Part shown: positions 9,030-19,435 of the stretch, in pieces | How the letters are laid out: each line of letters begins with the position of its first letter | Numbering within the stretch: the first letter of the stretch is position 1 | NCBI GenBank assembly: GCA_903820745.1 | Contig: CAIJIT010000071.1 | Coordinates: forward strand, 1-43,881 | Length of the DNA: 43,881 bases | Direction of reading: 5' to 3' | Source: an uncultured Burkholderiales bacterium | Lineage (GTDB): Bacteria; Pseudomonadota; Gammaproteobacteria; Burkholderiales; Burkholderiaceae_C | Translations under genes and position numbers: made by a program | Notes under the pieces: generated by a model | What the model saw: the letters and a program-made list of their open reading frames with translations, nothing else | Databases searched by the model: none | Told to the model about the DNA's origin: nothing

Positions 9030-11888
9030 TTATTTGGTGAGGACGAAGCCCTTGAGCTTGCCGAAAGCCTGGTCGAGCAGCGACTTCAGCTGCTCCTGAT
9101 GCAGGTGCGCATAACCACAAGCTGGCGAGGCTGAAGCCGGGCGCCCGGCATAGCCGAGCTTCTGGCCTTCAGCCATGTTCTCTTGCACATAGTGCTGGAC
9201 GAAGAACCAGGCGCCCTGGTTCTGCGGCTCGTCCTGGCACCAGACGATTTCGCCGAGATTGGGGTACTTCTTCATCTCGGTAGCGAAAGCCTTGTGCGGG
9301 AAGGGATAGAGCTGCTCGACCCGGAGGATAGCGACATCGCCGGCCTTCTTCTCGGTGCGCGCTTTGACCAGGTCGTAATAGACCTTGCCCGAGCAAGCCA
9401 CGATGCGCTTGACTTTGGCCGCGTCGATCGTGGCATCGCGTTCACCAATGACGGTGCGGAACTCGCCCTTGGTGAATTCGCTCAGTGGCGACGTGGCGTC
9501 CTTGTTGCGCAGCAGGGACTTGGGCGTCATGATGATCAGCGGCTTGCGGAACATGCGCAGCTGCTGGCGCCGCAAGAGGTGGAAGATCTGCGAGGCCGAA
9601 GTCGGCTGCACCACCTGCATATTGTTGTCAGCGGCGAGCTGCATGAAGCGCTCAAGGCGGGCCGATGAATGCTCAGGGCCCTGACCTTCATAGCCATGCG
9701 GCAACATCAGCGTCAGGCCGTTCGAGCGGCCCCATTTCACTTCACCCGAAGCGATGAATTGGTCAATCACCACCTGCGCGCCATTGACGAAGTCGCCGAA
9801 CTGGGCTTCCCAGATCGTCAAGGTCACCGGGTCGGCTGAGGCATAGCCATATTCGAAACCAAGCACGGCTTCTTCGGACAACAACGAATCGATGACGACA
9901 AATGGAGCCTGGCCGTCGGCGACGTTTTGCAGCGGCACATAGGTTCCGGTGTCCCATTTCTCGCGGTTCTGGTCATGCAGCACCGCGTGCCGGTGGACAA
10001 AGGTGCCGCGTCCGCAGTCTTCGCCCGACAGCCGAACCGGATAGCCACTCGCCACCAGCGAGGCGAAAGCCATATGTTCGCCCATACCCCAGTCGACATT
10101 GACCTCACCGCGACCCATCGCAGCGCGATCGGCAAGCACTTTTTCAACCAGCGAATGGACCTTGAAATTGCTTGGCACGGTCGTGATGCGTTGCGCCAAA
10201 CGCTTGAATTCGGCCAGTGGCAAGGCGGTGTCACAGCTGTCGGTCCACTTCTTGCCCAGGTAGGGCGCCCAGTCGGTCGCGTACTTGCTCTTGAAGTTGG
10301 TCAGCACCGGATCGACCGTATGGCGACCTTCGTCCATCGCCGCGCGGAAGGCCTTGAACATCAGGTCCGGGCCATCTGCGGGCAGCACGCCCTGAGCGAC
10401 CAGCTTGTCGCCGTAGAGCTTGCGCGTGCCTGGATGCTGGGCGATTTTTTTGTACATCAGCGGCTGGGTCAGCGCCGGTGTGTCCTGCTCGTTGTGGCCG
10501 AGCTTGCGGAAACAGATGATGTCGACGACGACATCCTTCTTGAACTGCTGCCGATACTCGAGCGCCAACTGCGTGCACAGCACGACCGCTTCAGGATCAT
10601 CACCGTTCACATGCAGCACCGGCGCTTCGATCATCTTGACCACGTCGGTGCAGTACAAGGTCGAGCGGGTATCGCGCGGGTCTGACGTGGTAAAGCCGAT
10701 CTGGTTGTTGATGACCAGATGCACCGTGCCACCGGTGTAATAGCCGCGGGTCTGGGCCAGCGCCAGCGTCTCCATCACCACACCCTGGCCGGCAAAGGCT
10801 GCATCGCCGTGCACTAGCACCGGCAGCACTTGCGCGCCGTCCTTGTCGCCGCGGCGATCCATGCGTGCCTTGACCGAACCTTCGACGACCGGGTTGACGA
10901 TCTCCAGGTGCGACGGATTGAAGGCCAGGCTCAAGTGCACCGGGCCGCCTGGGCTGGTGACATCGCTAGAAAACCCCTGGTGGTACTTGACGTCGCCAGC
11001 CGGCAGATCTTCCGGGCCCTTGTGCTCAAACTCGTTGAACAGGTCTTTGGGCATCTTGCCCAGCGTGTTGACCAGCACATTGAGGCGTCCGCGGTGGGCC
11101 ATGCCGATGATGATTTCTTGCACGCCGGTCTCGCCGCCGCGCTGCACCAACTCGTCCATCGAGGCGATGAAGCTCTCGCCACCCTCCAGCGAGAAGCGTT
11201 TCTGCCCGACATATTTCGTGTGCAGATAGCGCTCGAGACCTTCGGACGCAGTCAGGCGGTCGAGGATATGGATCTTCTTTTCAGCCGAGAAGTTCGGCTT
11301 CGAGCGGATCGCCTCCAGGCGCTCCTGCCACCAACGCTTTTCGCTCGGATCGGTGATGTGCATGTATTCGGCACCGACACTGCCGCAATAGGTTTCACGC
11401 AAGGCCTGCACGATCTGCCGCAGAGTCATATGCTCGGCAGTCGAGAAATAGGTGTTGGCCGAGCTGAACGAGATGTCCATGTCGGACTCGGTCAGGTCGT
11501 AGAACGCCGGTTCGAGCTCGGGGATTTTCGGTCGCTCGGTCCGCTGCAGTGGGTCGAGGTCGGCCCAGCGCGAACCGAGGAAGCGGTAGGCGGCAATCAA
11601 TGACTGCACATGCACCTGCTTGCGTGCGACAGCCAAATCCGCGCCCGATGCCTTGTTGCCGAATGCGTTCGCCTTGGCGCGCTGGGCAAAAGATTCGATC
11701 ACCGGCGCATGGGCCACGTCGCGTGCGTCGCTGCCGTCGGTTGCCGGCACATGCTGCAGTGCGTCGAAATAGGCGCGCCAGCTTTCAGCCACCGAGGCGG
11801 GGTTGTCGAGGTAAGCCTCGTACATATCTTCCACATAAGGGGCATTGCCCCCGAACAGGTATGAGCTGGCCCTGTATTGCTGCATCAT
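9030..11888 (-). CDS. sucA: 2-oxoglutarate dehydrogenase E1 component
   Basis: This thiamine-diphosphate enzyme decarboxylates 2-oxoglutarate in the TCA cycle and succinylates E2. The product has 952 residues, the family's usual length. The N-terminus ([18 protein letters not shown]) is the conserved E2-contacting segment. The E1 core includes '[10 protein letters not shown]' and the ThDP/Mg region GDAAFAGQG followed by NNQIGFTT. The C-terminal part contains '[21 protein letters not shown]'. AGAGG precedes the ATG-ATG start. It is the first gene of the sucA-sucB-lpdA-zapE block, and the 258-base region upstream must hold the promoter; I could not define a convincing -35/-10 pair there. Confidence 0.97.
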   Translation of the reverse strand: MMQQYRASSYLFGGNAPYVEDMYEAYLDNPASVAESWRAYFDALQHVPATDGSDARDVAHAPVIESFAQRAKANAFGNKASGADLAVARKQVHVQSLIAAYRFLGSRWADLDPLQRTERPKIPELEPAFYDLTESDMDISFSSANTYFSTAEHMTLRQIVQALRETYCGSVGAEYMHITDPSEKRWWQERLEAIRSKPNFSAEKKIHILDRLTASEGLERYLHTKYVGQKRFSLEGGESFIASMDELVQRGGETGVQEIIIGMAHRGRLNVLVNTLGKMPKDLFNEFEHKGPEDLPAGDVKYHQGFSSDVTSPGGPVHLSLAFNPSHLEIVNPVVEGSVKARMDRRGDKDGAQVLPVLVHGDAAFAGQGVVMETLALAQTRGYYTGGTVHLVINNQIGFTTSDPRDTRSTLYCTDVVKMIEAPVLHVNGDDPEAVVLCTQLALEYRQQFKKDVVVDIICFRKLGHNEQDTPALTQPLMYKKIAQHPGTRKLYGDKLVAQGVLPADGPDLMFKAFRAAMDEGRHTVDPVLTNFKSKYATDWAPYLGKKWTDSCDTALPLAEFKRLAQRITTVPSNFKVHSLVEKVLADRAAMGRGEVNVDWGMGEHMAFASLVASGYPVRLSGEDCGRGTFVHRHAVLHDQNREKWDTGTYVPLQNVADGQAPFVVIDSLLSEEAVLGFEYGYASADPVTLTIWEAQFGDFVNGAQVVIDQFIASGEVKWGRSNGLTLMLPHGYEGQGPEHSSARLERFMQLAADNNMQVVQPTSASQIFHLLRRQQLRMFRKPLIIMTPKSLLRNKDATSPLSEFTKGEFRTVIGERDATIDAAKVKRIVACSGKVYYDLVKARTEKKAGDVAILRVEQLYPFPHKAFATEMKKYPNLGEIVWCQDEPQNQGAWFFVQHYVQENMAEGQKLGYAGRPASASPACGYAHLHQEQLKSLLDQAFGKLKGFVLTK

Positions 11889-12146
11889 TTCGCTGACCTC
11901 TAACCCCGGCTTCCAGGGCGTTGGTTGGTTGACAAACCTTCCGCGACACGGCTCGACCGATTGGCGGATTGCGGACCTCCTTGACTGTTGCCAGCCAAAG
12001 GGACGGGAAGGACAAAATTCGGAAAACCCGCCACTGTAGCATCCGATCCTTGCGGGGGCTTACAAGCCAATTGCAATTCAGGCTGCGCAAAACGCCCTAG
12101 ACTCTGCGCCTTCAAGAGCTTTGTCTCAGCTTGGAAGAGGTCACCT

Positions 12147-12989
12147 ATGCAAGTTACCGTTGTTGACTACCGCGCGCCGGACGCGGCCGAAAAATTCACG
12201 CAGTCGCTGCACGAAACCGGCTTCGGCGTGCTCGTCAACCATCCCGTCAGCCAGGACCTGGTCGAGCGGATCTACGCTGAATGGCTGGCCTATTTCGCCA
12301 GCGACGACAAGCACGCATTCGCTTTCTCCAAAGTGACCCAGGACGGCTATTTTTCGACCGCAATTTCCGAGACCGCCAAGGGGGCGATGGAGCGCGACAT
12401 CAAGGAGTATTTCCACATCTACCCCTGGGGCCGCATTCCACCGACATTGAAAGCCGATGCGCTGCAGTATTACGACGAAGCGCGGCTGCTGGCGCAGGAG
12501 TTGCTTTCCTGGGTTGAACGCTACACACCGACACAGATTGCCGTGCATTACCGCGAACCGCTTTCGAACATGATCAAGGATAGCCAGCAGACCCTGCTGC
12601 GCGTGCTGCGCTACCCGCCGTTGACTGGCCAGGAGCCGGTCGGTGCGCTCAGGGCTGCGGCGCATGGCGACATCAATCTGCTCACTATCCTGCCTGCCGC
12701 CAATGAGCCCGGTTTGCAAGTCCAAGGTCGCGATGGCAACTGGTTCGATGTTCCCTGCGACTTCGGCATGCTGATCATCAATATCGGCGACATGCTGCAG
12801 GAAGCCTCGGATAGCTATTACCCATCGACCCAGCACCGGGTCGTCAATCCGGCCGGCGAAAGCGCAAAGCGCAGCCGGATCTCGCTGCCGCTGTTCCTGC
12901 ATCCACGCGCTGATGTCGTTCTCTCGGACAGGTATACCGCGCATGCTTACCTACAAGAACGACTGCGTGAGCTCGGTGTCAGTAGCTGA
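12147..12989 (+). CDS. Fe(II)-dependent oxygenase of the isopenicillin N synthase-like superfamily
   Basis: The 280-residue product has the C-terminal 2OG-Fe(II) oxygenase fold. The iron ligands are H173 and D175 (HGD) plus H230 (STQHR), and the co-substrate-binding R244/S246 lies in RIS. The N-terminal DIOX_N-type segment includes 'GFGVLVNHP'. Most relatives oxidise small molecules using 2-oxoglutarate; isopenicillin N synthase itself does not use it. The ATG is preceded by GGAAGAGG. It is divergent from sucA and 100 bases before a peptide-type binding protein gene, which hints at catabolism or modification of an imported compound. The substrate cannot be predicted from sequence. Confidence 0.85.
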   Translation: MQVTVVDYRAPDAAEKFTQSLHETGFGVLVNHPVSQDLVERIYAEWLAYFASDDKHAFAFSKVTQDGYFSTAISETAKGAMERDIKEYFHIYPWGRIPPTLKADALQYYDEARLLAQELLSWVERYTPTQIAVHYREPLSNMIKDSQQTLLRVLRYPPLTGQEPVGALRAAAHGDINLLTILPAANEPGLQVQGRDGNWFDVPCDFGMLIINIGDMLQEASDSYYPSTQHRVVNPAGESAKRSRISLPLFLHPRADVVLSDRYTAHAYLQERLRELGVSS

Positions 12990-13089
12990 TTACAGCAACG
13001 CCGACCTGCGAGGAAACAAAAAAACCAACCCCCAGCCTGACGTTGCGGCTAGCATGCACGATCATTTTTACTTGTGAAACGGGATAGCG

Positions 13090-14673
13090 ATGAAGCACAA
13101 ACTCTCCTCGATACTGCTCAGTTCAGCCGTTCTGGCGATCAGTCTGTTCGCCGCATCAGCGCAAGCCGCAGCGCTGCGCTGGGGTGCGCAGAACGACATC
13201 ATGACGCTCGACCCCCATTCGCAGAACCATGCAACCACCAATGCGATCCTGATGCATGCCTACGAAGGGCTGACCCGCTATAGCGACAAATATCAGGTCG
13301 AACCGGCGCTGGCAACCAAATGGACCTTCATCACCCCAACGCAAGTGCGTTTCGAGTTGCGCCGCGGTGTCAAGTTCCAGGACGGCTCGCCCTTCACCGC
13401 CGATGACGTGTTGTTCACCTTCGACCGGATCCGCCAACCCCAGGGTACGATGCAGATCTACGTCACCGGCATCAAGGACATCAAGAAGATCGATAACTAC
13501 ACGGTCGAGATGATGCTCGACGGACCCAGTCCGATCCTGCTGCGCAACATCATCGACTTCCGGATCATGAGTCGGGCCTGGGCCGAGAAGAACAAGGCCA
13601 CCAACACGCAGGACTACAAGGCCAAGGAAGACAGCTATGCCTCGCGCAATGCGATGGGTACCGGTCCATACAAAATCACCAGTTGGCAGCCTGACCAGAA
13701 AGTCACGATGGTGATCAACAAGGAATGGTGGGACGAGCGCAAGAACAATGTCACCGAAGTCACCTACCTGCCGATCAAGTCGGACCCGACCCGCGTGGCC
13801 GCCCTGCTTTCGGGAGACATCGATCTGCTCACCGATCTGCCGACACAGGACGTTGCCAAGCTGAAGGCAGACCCAAAACTGAAGGTCGTCGAAGGTCCCG
13901 AAGTCAGGACGATCTTCTTTGCCATGGACCAGGGCAGCGATGAACTTCGAGGCGCCAGCGTCAAGGGCAAGAACCCGTTCAAGGACAAGCGAGTACGCGA
14001 GGCCTTGAACCTGGCAATCGACCGCGAGGCCATCAAGCGCACGATCATGCGCGGCCTGTCGATCCCAGCCGGCATCATGGTGGCGCCCGGTGTCAATGGG
14101 AACACCGCTGACATCGACGTGCCGCTCAAGCCCGACCTCGACAAAGCGCGCAAACTGCTCGCCGAAGCGGGTTATCCCGATGGTTTTGAAGTGCCGATGA
14201 ATTGCCCGAACAACCGCTACGTGAACGACGAAGCCGTCTGCCAGGCTGTCGTCGCGATGTGGGCCAAGATCGGCATGAAAGCACGCTTGGTCGCTTTGCC
14301 GATGGCGCAGCATAGTCAGATCTTCCAGCGTTTCGAAGCGCCGCTCTACATGCTCGGCTGGGGCATCGCCACCTACGATGCGCAGTATTTCCTGCAGGCT
14401 GTAGCGCGCACCAAGACCACCGGCGCGGACGGTAACTTCAACTTCGCCAAGGTCAGCGACGCCAAGGTCGACCAACTGGTCGATGCGATCAAGGGTGAAA
14501 CCGATGTCGCCAAGCGCAACGCGATGTTGCGCGAAGCCCTGTTGCGGGTGCGTGATGAATCACTCTTCATCCCGCTGCACCATCAGATGCGGCCCTGGGC
14601 AATGCGCAGCAATGTCGAAACCGTGCACCGCTCGGACGACCGACCCGAAGCCCGCTTTGCCAACGTGAAGTAG
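13090..14673 (+). CDS. ABC transporter substrate-binding protein, family 5 (DppA/OppA-like)
   Basis: This periplasmic receptor is of the dipeptide/oligopeptide/nickel type. It begins with a signal peptide ending near ASAQA (about residue 26). The family 5 layout follows: 'LRWGAQNDIMTLDPHSQNH', 'GLTRYSDKYQVEPALATKW' and 'FELRRGVKFQDGSPFTADDV'. Its 527 residues are typical. GGGAT precedes the ATG. No permease or ATPase genes are next to it, so it either works with a transporter encoded elsewhere or is an orphan receptor. The gene runs in the same direction as the upstream oxygenase, but the 100-base gap leaves it open whether they share a transcript. The ligand is unknown. Confidence 0.9.
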   Translation: MKHKLSSILLSSAVLAISLFAASAQAAALRWGAQNDIMTLDPHSQNHATTNAILMHAYEGLTRYSDKYQVEPALATKWTFITPTQVRFELRRGVKFQDGSPFTADDVLFTFDRIRQPQGTMQIYVTGIKDIKKIDNYTVEMMLDGPSPILLRNIIDFRIMSRAWAEKNKATNTQDYKAKEDSYASRNAMGTGPYKITSWQPDQKVTMVINKEWWDERKNNVTEVTYLPIKSDPTRVAALLSGDIDLLTDLPTQDVAKLKADPKLKVVEGPEVRTIFFAMDQGSDELRGASVKGKNPFKDKRVREALNLAIDREAIKRTIMRGLSIPAGIMVAPGVNGNTADIDVPLKPDLDKARKLLAEAGYPDGFEVPMNCPNNRYVNDEAVCQAVVAMWAKIGMKARLVALPMAQHSQIFQRFEAPLYMLGWGIATYDAQYFLQAVARTKTTGADGNFNFAKVSDAKVDQLVDAIKGETDVAKRNAMLREALLRVRDESLFIPLHHQMRPWAMRSNVETVHRSDDRPEARFANVK

Positions 14674-14684
14674 TTGCCGATCAA

Positions 14685-14707
14685 CGGCCGGCGCGCACAG
14701 CCGGCCG
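14685..14707. terminator. Hairpin between convergent genes
   Basis: A perfect 8-bp stem CGGCCGGC/GCCGGCCG with a 7-base loop lies in the 42-base gap between the substrate-binding protein stop (+) and the NMO stop (-). There is no T-tract on either side, so it may stop transcripts weakly or only protect 3' ends. Confidence 0.45.
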
Positions 14708-14715
14708 GGTTCTGA

Positions 14716-15681
14716 TCAGGCCAGCGCCAGACGGTGGCGCGCCGCCAGATATTCATCCGCCAGTCGCTTGACCAACGCAGCAGCCGGCAGCACCTGATGC
14801 ACCGCCCCGATGCCCTGGCCGCTGCCCCAGATGTCCTTCCATGCCTTGGCCAAGCCGCTGCTGAAATTCATCTTGCTCGGATCGCTTTCGGGCAGATGCT
14901 CCGGATCCATGCCGGCATTGACGATCGAACCCCGCAGGTAATTGCCGTGAACGCCGGTGAACAGGTTGCTGTAGACGATGTCGTCTGAATTGCTGTCGAC
15001 GATCATCTGCTTGTAAGCGTCTTCAGCACGCGCCTCCTCGGTCGCGATAAACGCCGAGCCGATATAGGCGAAATCAGCCCCCATGGCCAGAGCCGCCAGC
15101 ACCGCATCACCGCTGGCAATCGCGCCGGAGAGCGCCACCGGACCGTCGAACCAAGCCCGAATTTCCTGCATCAACGCAAACGGGCTCTTCACGCCGGCAT
15201 GCCCGCCTGCACCAGCGGCCACCGCGATCAGGCCGTCAGCGCCCTTCTCGATAGCCTTGCGCGCAAACTTGTTGTTGATGATGTCGTGCAGCACGATGCC
15301 GCCCCAGGCATGCACCGCTTGGTTGAGATCCTCGCGCGCGCCCAGCGAAGTGATGATGATCGGCACTTTGTACTTGGCGCATACGGCCAGGTCATGCTCG
15401 AGCCGATCATTGCTCTTGTGCACGATCTGGTTGATCGCGAACGGCGCCGCCGGGCGGTCCGGATGGGCTAGATCATGGGCGGCCAGCGCTTCGGTGATTT
15501 CAGCCAGCCAATCGTCAAGCTGTGCGGCCGGGCGCGCGTTCAGCGCCGGCATCGAACCGATCACGCCGGCCTTGCATTGGGCAATCACCAGCTTGGGCGT
15601 GCTGATGATGAAGAGTGGCGAACCGATGATCGGCAGCGGCAGGTTCTGCAGCGCTATGGGCAGCCTATGGGGCAATGACAT
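14716..15681 (-). CDS. Nitronate monooxygenase-like FMN protein (2-nitropropane dioxygenase family)
   Basis: The protein is a TIM-barrel FMN enzyme of the NMO family, 321 residues. The FMN-binding and catalytic segment is AAGAGGHAG with H161 as the expected base. The phosphate-binding region includes 'GAIASGDAVLAALAMGADFAYIGSAF'. The N-terminus 'LPIIGSPLFIISTPKLVIAQCKAG' is typical of the group. GGAG lies seven bases before the ATG. It is 24 bases downstream of the acyl-CoA dehydrogenase, so it is probably the last gene of the etfB-etfA operon. Members of this family often carry annotations from related enoyl reductases, so the true substrate is uncertain. Confidence 0.85.
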   Translation of the reverse strand: MSLPHRLPIALQNLPLPIIGSPLFIISTPKLVIAQCKAGVIGSMPALNARPAAQLDDWLAEITEALAAHDLAHPDRPAAPFAINQIVHKSNDRLEHDLAVCAKYKVPIIITSLGAREDLNQAVHAWGGIVLHDIINNKFARKAIEKGADGLIAVAAGAGGHAGVKSPFALMQEIRAWFDGPVALSGAIASGDAVLAALAMGADFAYIGSAFIATEEARAEDAYKQMIVDSNSDDIVYSNLFTGVHGNYLRGSIVNAGMDPEHLPESDPSKMNFSSGLAKAWKDIWGSGQGIGAVHQVLPAAALVKRLADEYLAARHRLALA

Positions 15682-15705
15682 CCAGGACTCCAGAGAGGTT
15701 TGTAA

Positions 15706-17496
15706 TCAGAAAGCGTCGAGCGCCAGGGCCATGACGCTGTCAGCGCCCTCGACGATCGCGTCGCGCAAGCCACTGCTGCGCGGCAGCAGATGTTCGGCAT
15801 AAAACCGCGCGGTGGCGATCTTGGCCTTCATGAACGACTCATCCTGGCCTGCAGCGAGCAAGTCTTCGGCCGCAATCATTGCGCGCGCCATCTGCCAGCC
15901 CGCTACCAGATTGCCGGCCAGCATCAGATAAGGCACCGAACCCGCATAAGCGGCATTCGGGCTGCTCCTGGCATTGGCGACGATAAAGGTCAATACATCC
16001 AGAAAGGCCAACCTTGCTGCGCTCAGACGCTTCAGCACGGCCTTGGCTGCCAAGCTGTCGCGGCCAGCCAGCAGCGCTTCGGTCGACTCGATCTGCGCAG
16101 CGATGGCACGCGCCAGTTGACCGCCGTCGCGGCTCGACTTACGTCCGACCAGGTCATTGGCCTGGATCGCCGTTGTGCCCTCATAGATGGTCAGAATCTT
16201 GGCATCGCGATAATGCTGTGCAGCGCCGGTCTCTTCGATGAAGCCCATACCACCATGCACTTGCACGCCCAGGTTGGTCACCTCCAGGCTCATCTCTGTG
16301 CTGTAGCCCTTGACCAGCGGCACCATGAACTCGTAGAAAGCCTGATTCTGCTTGCGCGTCTCGGCATCCGGATGGTGATGGGCGGCATCAAAGGCCGCCG
16401 CAGCAACGCTCGACATCGCACGGCAACCCTCGGTCAACGCGCGCATCGTCATCAACATCCGGCGCACATCCGGGTGATGGATGATCGCGGCGCTGCCGGC
16501 CACCGAACCGTCGACCGGACGCGACTGCACCCGGTCCTGTGCAAATGCAGCAGCCTTCTGGTAAGCCCGTTCGGCCACCGCGATGCCCTGCACGCCAACG
16601 CCAAAACGCGCTGCATTCATCATGATGAACATGTACTCGAGACCGCGGTTTTCCTCGCCGATCAACTGACCCACAGCGCCGCCCTTGTCACCGAACTGCA
16701 GCACCGCAGTCGGGCTCGCCTTGATGCCCATCTTGTGTTCGATCGAGACGCAATGCACATCGTTGCGCGCACCATTGCTGCCATCGGCGTTGACATGAAA
16801 CTTCGGCACCAGGAACAGGCTGATGCCCTTCACGCCCTCGGGCGCTCCGACCACGCGCGCCAGCACCAGGTGGACGATGTTGTCAGCCATGTCGTGCTCG
16901 CCATAGGTGATGTAAATCTTCGTGCCGAAGATCCTGAAGCTGCCATCAGCCTGCGGCTCGGCACGCGTGCGCACCTGGGCCAGATCGGACCCCGCCTGCG
17001 GCTCGGTCAGATTCATCGTGCCGGTGCAACTGCCGTCGATCAGCTTGGGCAGATAGATTTGTTTTTGCTCATCGCTACCCGCCGTCAGCAAAGCCTCGAT
17101 CGCACCATCGGTCAACAGAGGACAAAGCGCAAAGCTGATGCTGGCACTGTTGATCATCTCGCCGCAGGCAGCACCTATCGTCTTGGGCAGGCCCTGCCCG
17201 CCGAACTCGACCGGATGCTGCAAACCCTGCCAGCCGCCGTCTACAAACTGCCTGAAAGCATCCTTGAAGCCGGGGGTGGTGAAGACCTCCCCGTCCTTGA
17301 AGGAGGAAGGATTCTTGTCGCCCTCCCAGTTCAGCGGCGCGACCACAGCCTCATTGAACTTGGCGCATTCCTCCAGCACCGCCTGCGCCGTCTCGAGGTC
17401 ATAGTCGGCAAATTCGGGAATCTCGTTCAGGCTGGACAGGCCGGCGAGTTCCTGCATATTGAACAGCATGTCTTTGACGGGGGCACGGTAAGGCAT
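15706..17496 (-). CDS. Acyl-CoA dehydrogenase with extended C-terminal domain (DmdC/AcdA-like)
   Basis: This flavoenzyme introduces a 2,3 double bond into an acyl-CoA and passes electrons to ETF. From MPYRAPVKDM it has 596 residues. That is much longer than short-chain dehydrogenases and matches the C-terminal-extended group that includes 3-methylmercaptopropionyl-CoA dehydrogenase. The FAD-contact segment is 'MNLTEPQAGSDL'. The catalytic glutamate lies in 'ILTIYEGTTAIQ', before 'NDLVGRK'. The start has GGAGC six bases upstream; the longer frame adds nine unneeded codons. It lies 64 bases after etfA, the electron acceptor, so this is one transcription unit. Substrate chain length is not readable. 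Confidence 0.93.
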   Translation of the reverse strand: MPYRAPVKDMLFNMQELAGLSSLNEIPEFADYDLETAQAVLEECAKFNEAVVAPLNWEGDKNPSSFKDGEVFTTPGFKDAFRQFVDGGWQGLQHPVEFGGQGLPKTIGAACGEMINSASISFALCPLLTDGAIEALLTAGSDEQKQIYLPKLIDGSCTGTMNLTEPQAGSDLAQVRTRAEPQADGSFRIFGTKIYITYGEHDMADNIVHLVLARVVGAPEGVKGISLFLVPKFHVNADGSNGARNDVHCVSIEHKMGIKASPTAVLQFGDKGGAVGQLIGEENRGLEYMFIMMNAARFGVGVQGIAVAERAYQKAAAFAQDRVQSRPVDGSVAGSAAIIHHPDVRRMLMTMRALTEGCRAMSSVAAAAFDAAHHHPDAETRKQNQAFYEFMVPLVKGYSTEMSLEVTNLGVQVHGGMGFIEETGAAQHYRDAKILTIYEGTTAIQANDLVGRKSSRDGGQLARAIAAQIESTEALLAGRDSLAAKAVLKRLSAARLAFLDVLTFIVANARSSPNAAYAGSVPYLMLAGNLVAGWQMARAMIAAEDLLAAGQDESFMKAKIATARFYAEHLLPRSSGLRDAIVEGADSVMALALDAF

Positions 17497-17560
17497 GGAA
17501 GCTCCAAAAAAAAGGCGCCACAACTGCGAAGTCAGGCGCCCAGGTTTATGCGAATAAAGC

Positions 17561-18499
17561 CTAGAGGCTGTTCACCAGCTCGGGTACGGCCGCGAACAGA
17601 TCGGCTTCAAGCCCGTAGTCGGCGACCGAAAAGATCGGCGCTTCAGCGTCCTTGTTGATCGCGACGATCACCTTGGAATCCTTCATGCCGGCCAGATGCT
17701 GGATCGCACCGCTGATACCGCAAGCGATATAGAGCTGGGGCGCGACGATCTTGCCGGTCTGGCCGACCTGCCAGTCGTTCGGTGCGTAACCAGCGTCGAC
17801 TGCGGCGCGGCTGGCGCCCAGTGCAGCATTGAGCTTGTCGGCCAGCGGAGTCAAAACCGCCATGAATTTTTCGCTCGAGCCGAGAGCGCGGCCTCCCGAC
17901 ACGATGATTTTCGCTGCGGTCAGCTCGGGTCGGTCGTTCTTGGTGACTTCACGGCCATTGAAGCTCGACTTGCCGCTGTCAGCCACGCCCGTCAGAACTT
18001 CCACGCTGGCGCTGCCACCAATCGCTGCTGCGGCGTCGAAACCGGTCGTGCGGATGGTCAACACCTTGATCGCATCGCTGCTCTGTACCGTGGCAATCGC
18101 ATTGCCAGCATAAATCGGGCGCTCGAAGGTATCGGCGCTGATGACCCGCGTGACGTCGGACAGTTGCGCCACATCGAGCAGCGCTGCCACTCGCGGCGCT
18201 ACATTCTTGCCACTGGCGGTGGCGGGAAACAGCACATGGCTGTAGCCGCCCGATTGCACGATGGCCAGCACCTGGGCGGCCATGTTTTCAGCCAAACCCT
18301 CGGCCAGCTGGGCTGCATCGACATGCAGCACCTTGGCCAGGCCGGTGATCTGCGTGGCAGCTGCAACTGCGGCGCCGGCGTTGTGGCCTGCGACCAGCAG
18401 ATGCACGGGGCCACCCAGGGCCAGCGCTGCGCTGACTGTATTCAGGGTTGCGCCTTTGATGGAGGCGTTGTCATGTTCGGCAATTACGATCGTTGTCAT
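17561..18499 (-). CDS. etfA: Electron transfer flavoprotein alpha subunit
   Basis: The FAD-binding subunit of ETF accepts electrons from acyl-CoA dehydrogenases and delivers them to ETF:quinone oxidoreductase. The product has 312 residues from [11 protein letters not shown]. The C-terminal FAD domain has 'VSGGRALGS', '[27 protein letters not shown]' (broken by the usual loop) and '[21 protein letters not shown]', all diagnostic for ETF-alpha. The start is chosen at the second possible ATG, where the family alignment begins. It follows etfB by 100 bases. Confidence 0.96.
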   Translation of the reverse strand: MTTIVIAEHDNASIKGATLNTVSAALALGGPVHLLVAGHNAGAAVAAATQITGLAKVLHVDAAQLAEGLAENMAAQVLAIVQSGGYSHVLFPATASGKNVAPRVAALLDVAQLSDVTRVISADTFERPIYAGNAIATVQSSDAIKVLTIRTTGFDAAAAIGGSASVEVLTGVADSGKSSFNGREVTKNDRPELTAAKIIVSGGRALGSSEKFMAVLTPLADKLNAALGASRAAVDAGYAPNDWQVGQTGKIVAPQLYIACGISGAIQHLAGMKDSKVIVAINKDAEAPIFSVADYGLEADLFAAVPELVNSL

Positions 18500-18599
18500 T
18501 GTTGAATTCTCAGGAATCATGCGCGCGGCTAGCGGCCGCAGCTGAGGGTCAATCGGGGACAGAACTAGCGGCTTCTCCGCTGCGTCTGCCGCGTCAAGA

Positions 18600-19349
18600 T
18601 CAGATAACCTTGGCTTCGTTTTTCAGTTTATCCACCAGGGCGGCGACATCGGCCACCTTGACGCCAGCGCTGCGCTTGGGCGGCTCTTCAACCTTCAGCG
18701 TCTTGATCCGCGGCGTCACGTCAACGCCCAGATCGGCTGGCTTGAAGACATCCATCTGCTTCTTCTTGGCCTTCATGATGTTGGGCAGCGTCACATAGCG
18801 CGGCTCGTTCAAACGCAGGTCGGTCGTGATCACGGCTGGCAGGCTCAGCGTCAGCGTTTCGGCACCGCCGTCGATCTCACGCGTCACACGCACATGACCG
18901 TCGACCAGTTCCACCTTGCTGGCAAAAGTACCCTGTGGCATCTGCGCCAGCGCAGCCAGCATCTGGCCGGTCTGGTTGCAATCGTCGTCGATCGCCTGCT
19001 TGCCCAGGATCACCAAGCCAGGTTGCTCCTTGTCGACCAAAGCCTTCAGCAACTTGGCCACTGCCAAGGGCTGCAACTCGGCATCGGTCTCGACCAGGAT
19101 CGCCCGGTCGGCTCCGATCGCCATCGCCGTGCGCAGCGTTTCCTGGCATTGCAGCACGCCGCAGGACACTGCGATCACCTCGGTGACGACGCCCTTTTCC
19201 CGCAGACGGACAGCCTCTTCGATCGCAATCTCATCGAAGGGATTCATCGACATCTTGACGTTGGCGATGTCAACGCCGCTGCCGTCGCTCTTGACGCGCA
19301 CCTTGACGTTGTAGTCGACCACTCGTTTGACAGGAACCAGGACTTTCAT
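18600..19349 (-). CDS. etfB: Electron transfer flavoprotein beta subunit
   Basis: The AMP-binding subunit of ETF pairs with EtfA. It has 249 residues with the family opening '[20 protein letters not shown]'. The internal stretch '[18 protein letters not shown]' and the AMP-region '[20 protein letters not shown]' are typical. GGAG lies seven bases before the ATG. It is the first gene of an etfB-etfA-acyl-CoA dehydrogenase-NMO operon. Two palindromic candidate operators lie upstream at 19368-19383 and 19436-19449, suggesting control by a fatty-acid or branched-chain-acid responsive repressor. Confidence 0.96.
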   Translation of the reverse strand: MKVLVPVKRVVDYNVKVRVKSDGSGVDIANVKMSMNPFDEIAIEEAVRLREKGVVTEVIAVSCGVLQCQETLRTAMAIGADRAILVETDAELQPLAVAKLLKALVDKEQPGLVILGKQAIDDDCNQTGQMLAALAQMPQGTFASKVELVDGHVRVTREIDGGAETLTLSLPAVITTDLRLNEPRYVTLPNIMKAKKKQMDVFKPADLGVDVTPRIKTLKVEEPPKRSAGVKVADVAALVDKLKNEAKVI

Positions 19350-19367
19350 CGATTACTCCAGCTCTAA

Positions 19368-19383
19368 TTGACGTTTACGTTAA
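19368..19383. promoter_or_regulatory. Candidate LiuR-type operator upstream of etfB
   Basis: The 16-mer TTGACGTTTACGTTAA is an imperfect palindrome with two ACGT half-sites. It starts 19 bases before the etfB ATG. From memory it resembles operators of the MerR-family regulator LiuR, which controls branched-chain amino acid and acyl-CoA catabolism genes in Proteobacteria. A TTTAGAAT segment just upstream could be the -10. Regulator identity is inferred. Confidence 0.45.
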
Positions 19384-19435
19384 CCGCATTCTAAAGGCGC
19401 CGATCACATCGGCTTCAAGCCAAGCCGAATAAAAA

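Noticed and set aside
13156-14475. - strand open frame of 439 codons
   Set aside because: Antisense to the substrate-binding protein gene; Asp/Val/His-rich translation without motifs.
15790-17658. Long + strand open frame of 622 codons
   Set aside because: It lies antisense to the acyl-CoA dehydrogenase and the end of etfA, whose motifs and ribosome binding sites are clear. The translation is His/Arg/Gln-rich with no family resemblance, as expected from the complement of a GC-rich gene.
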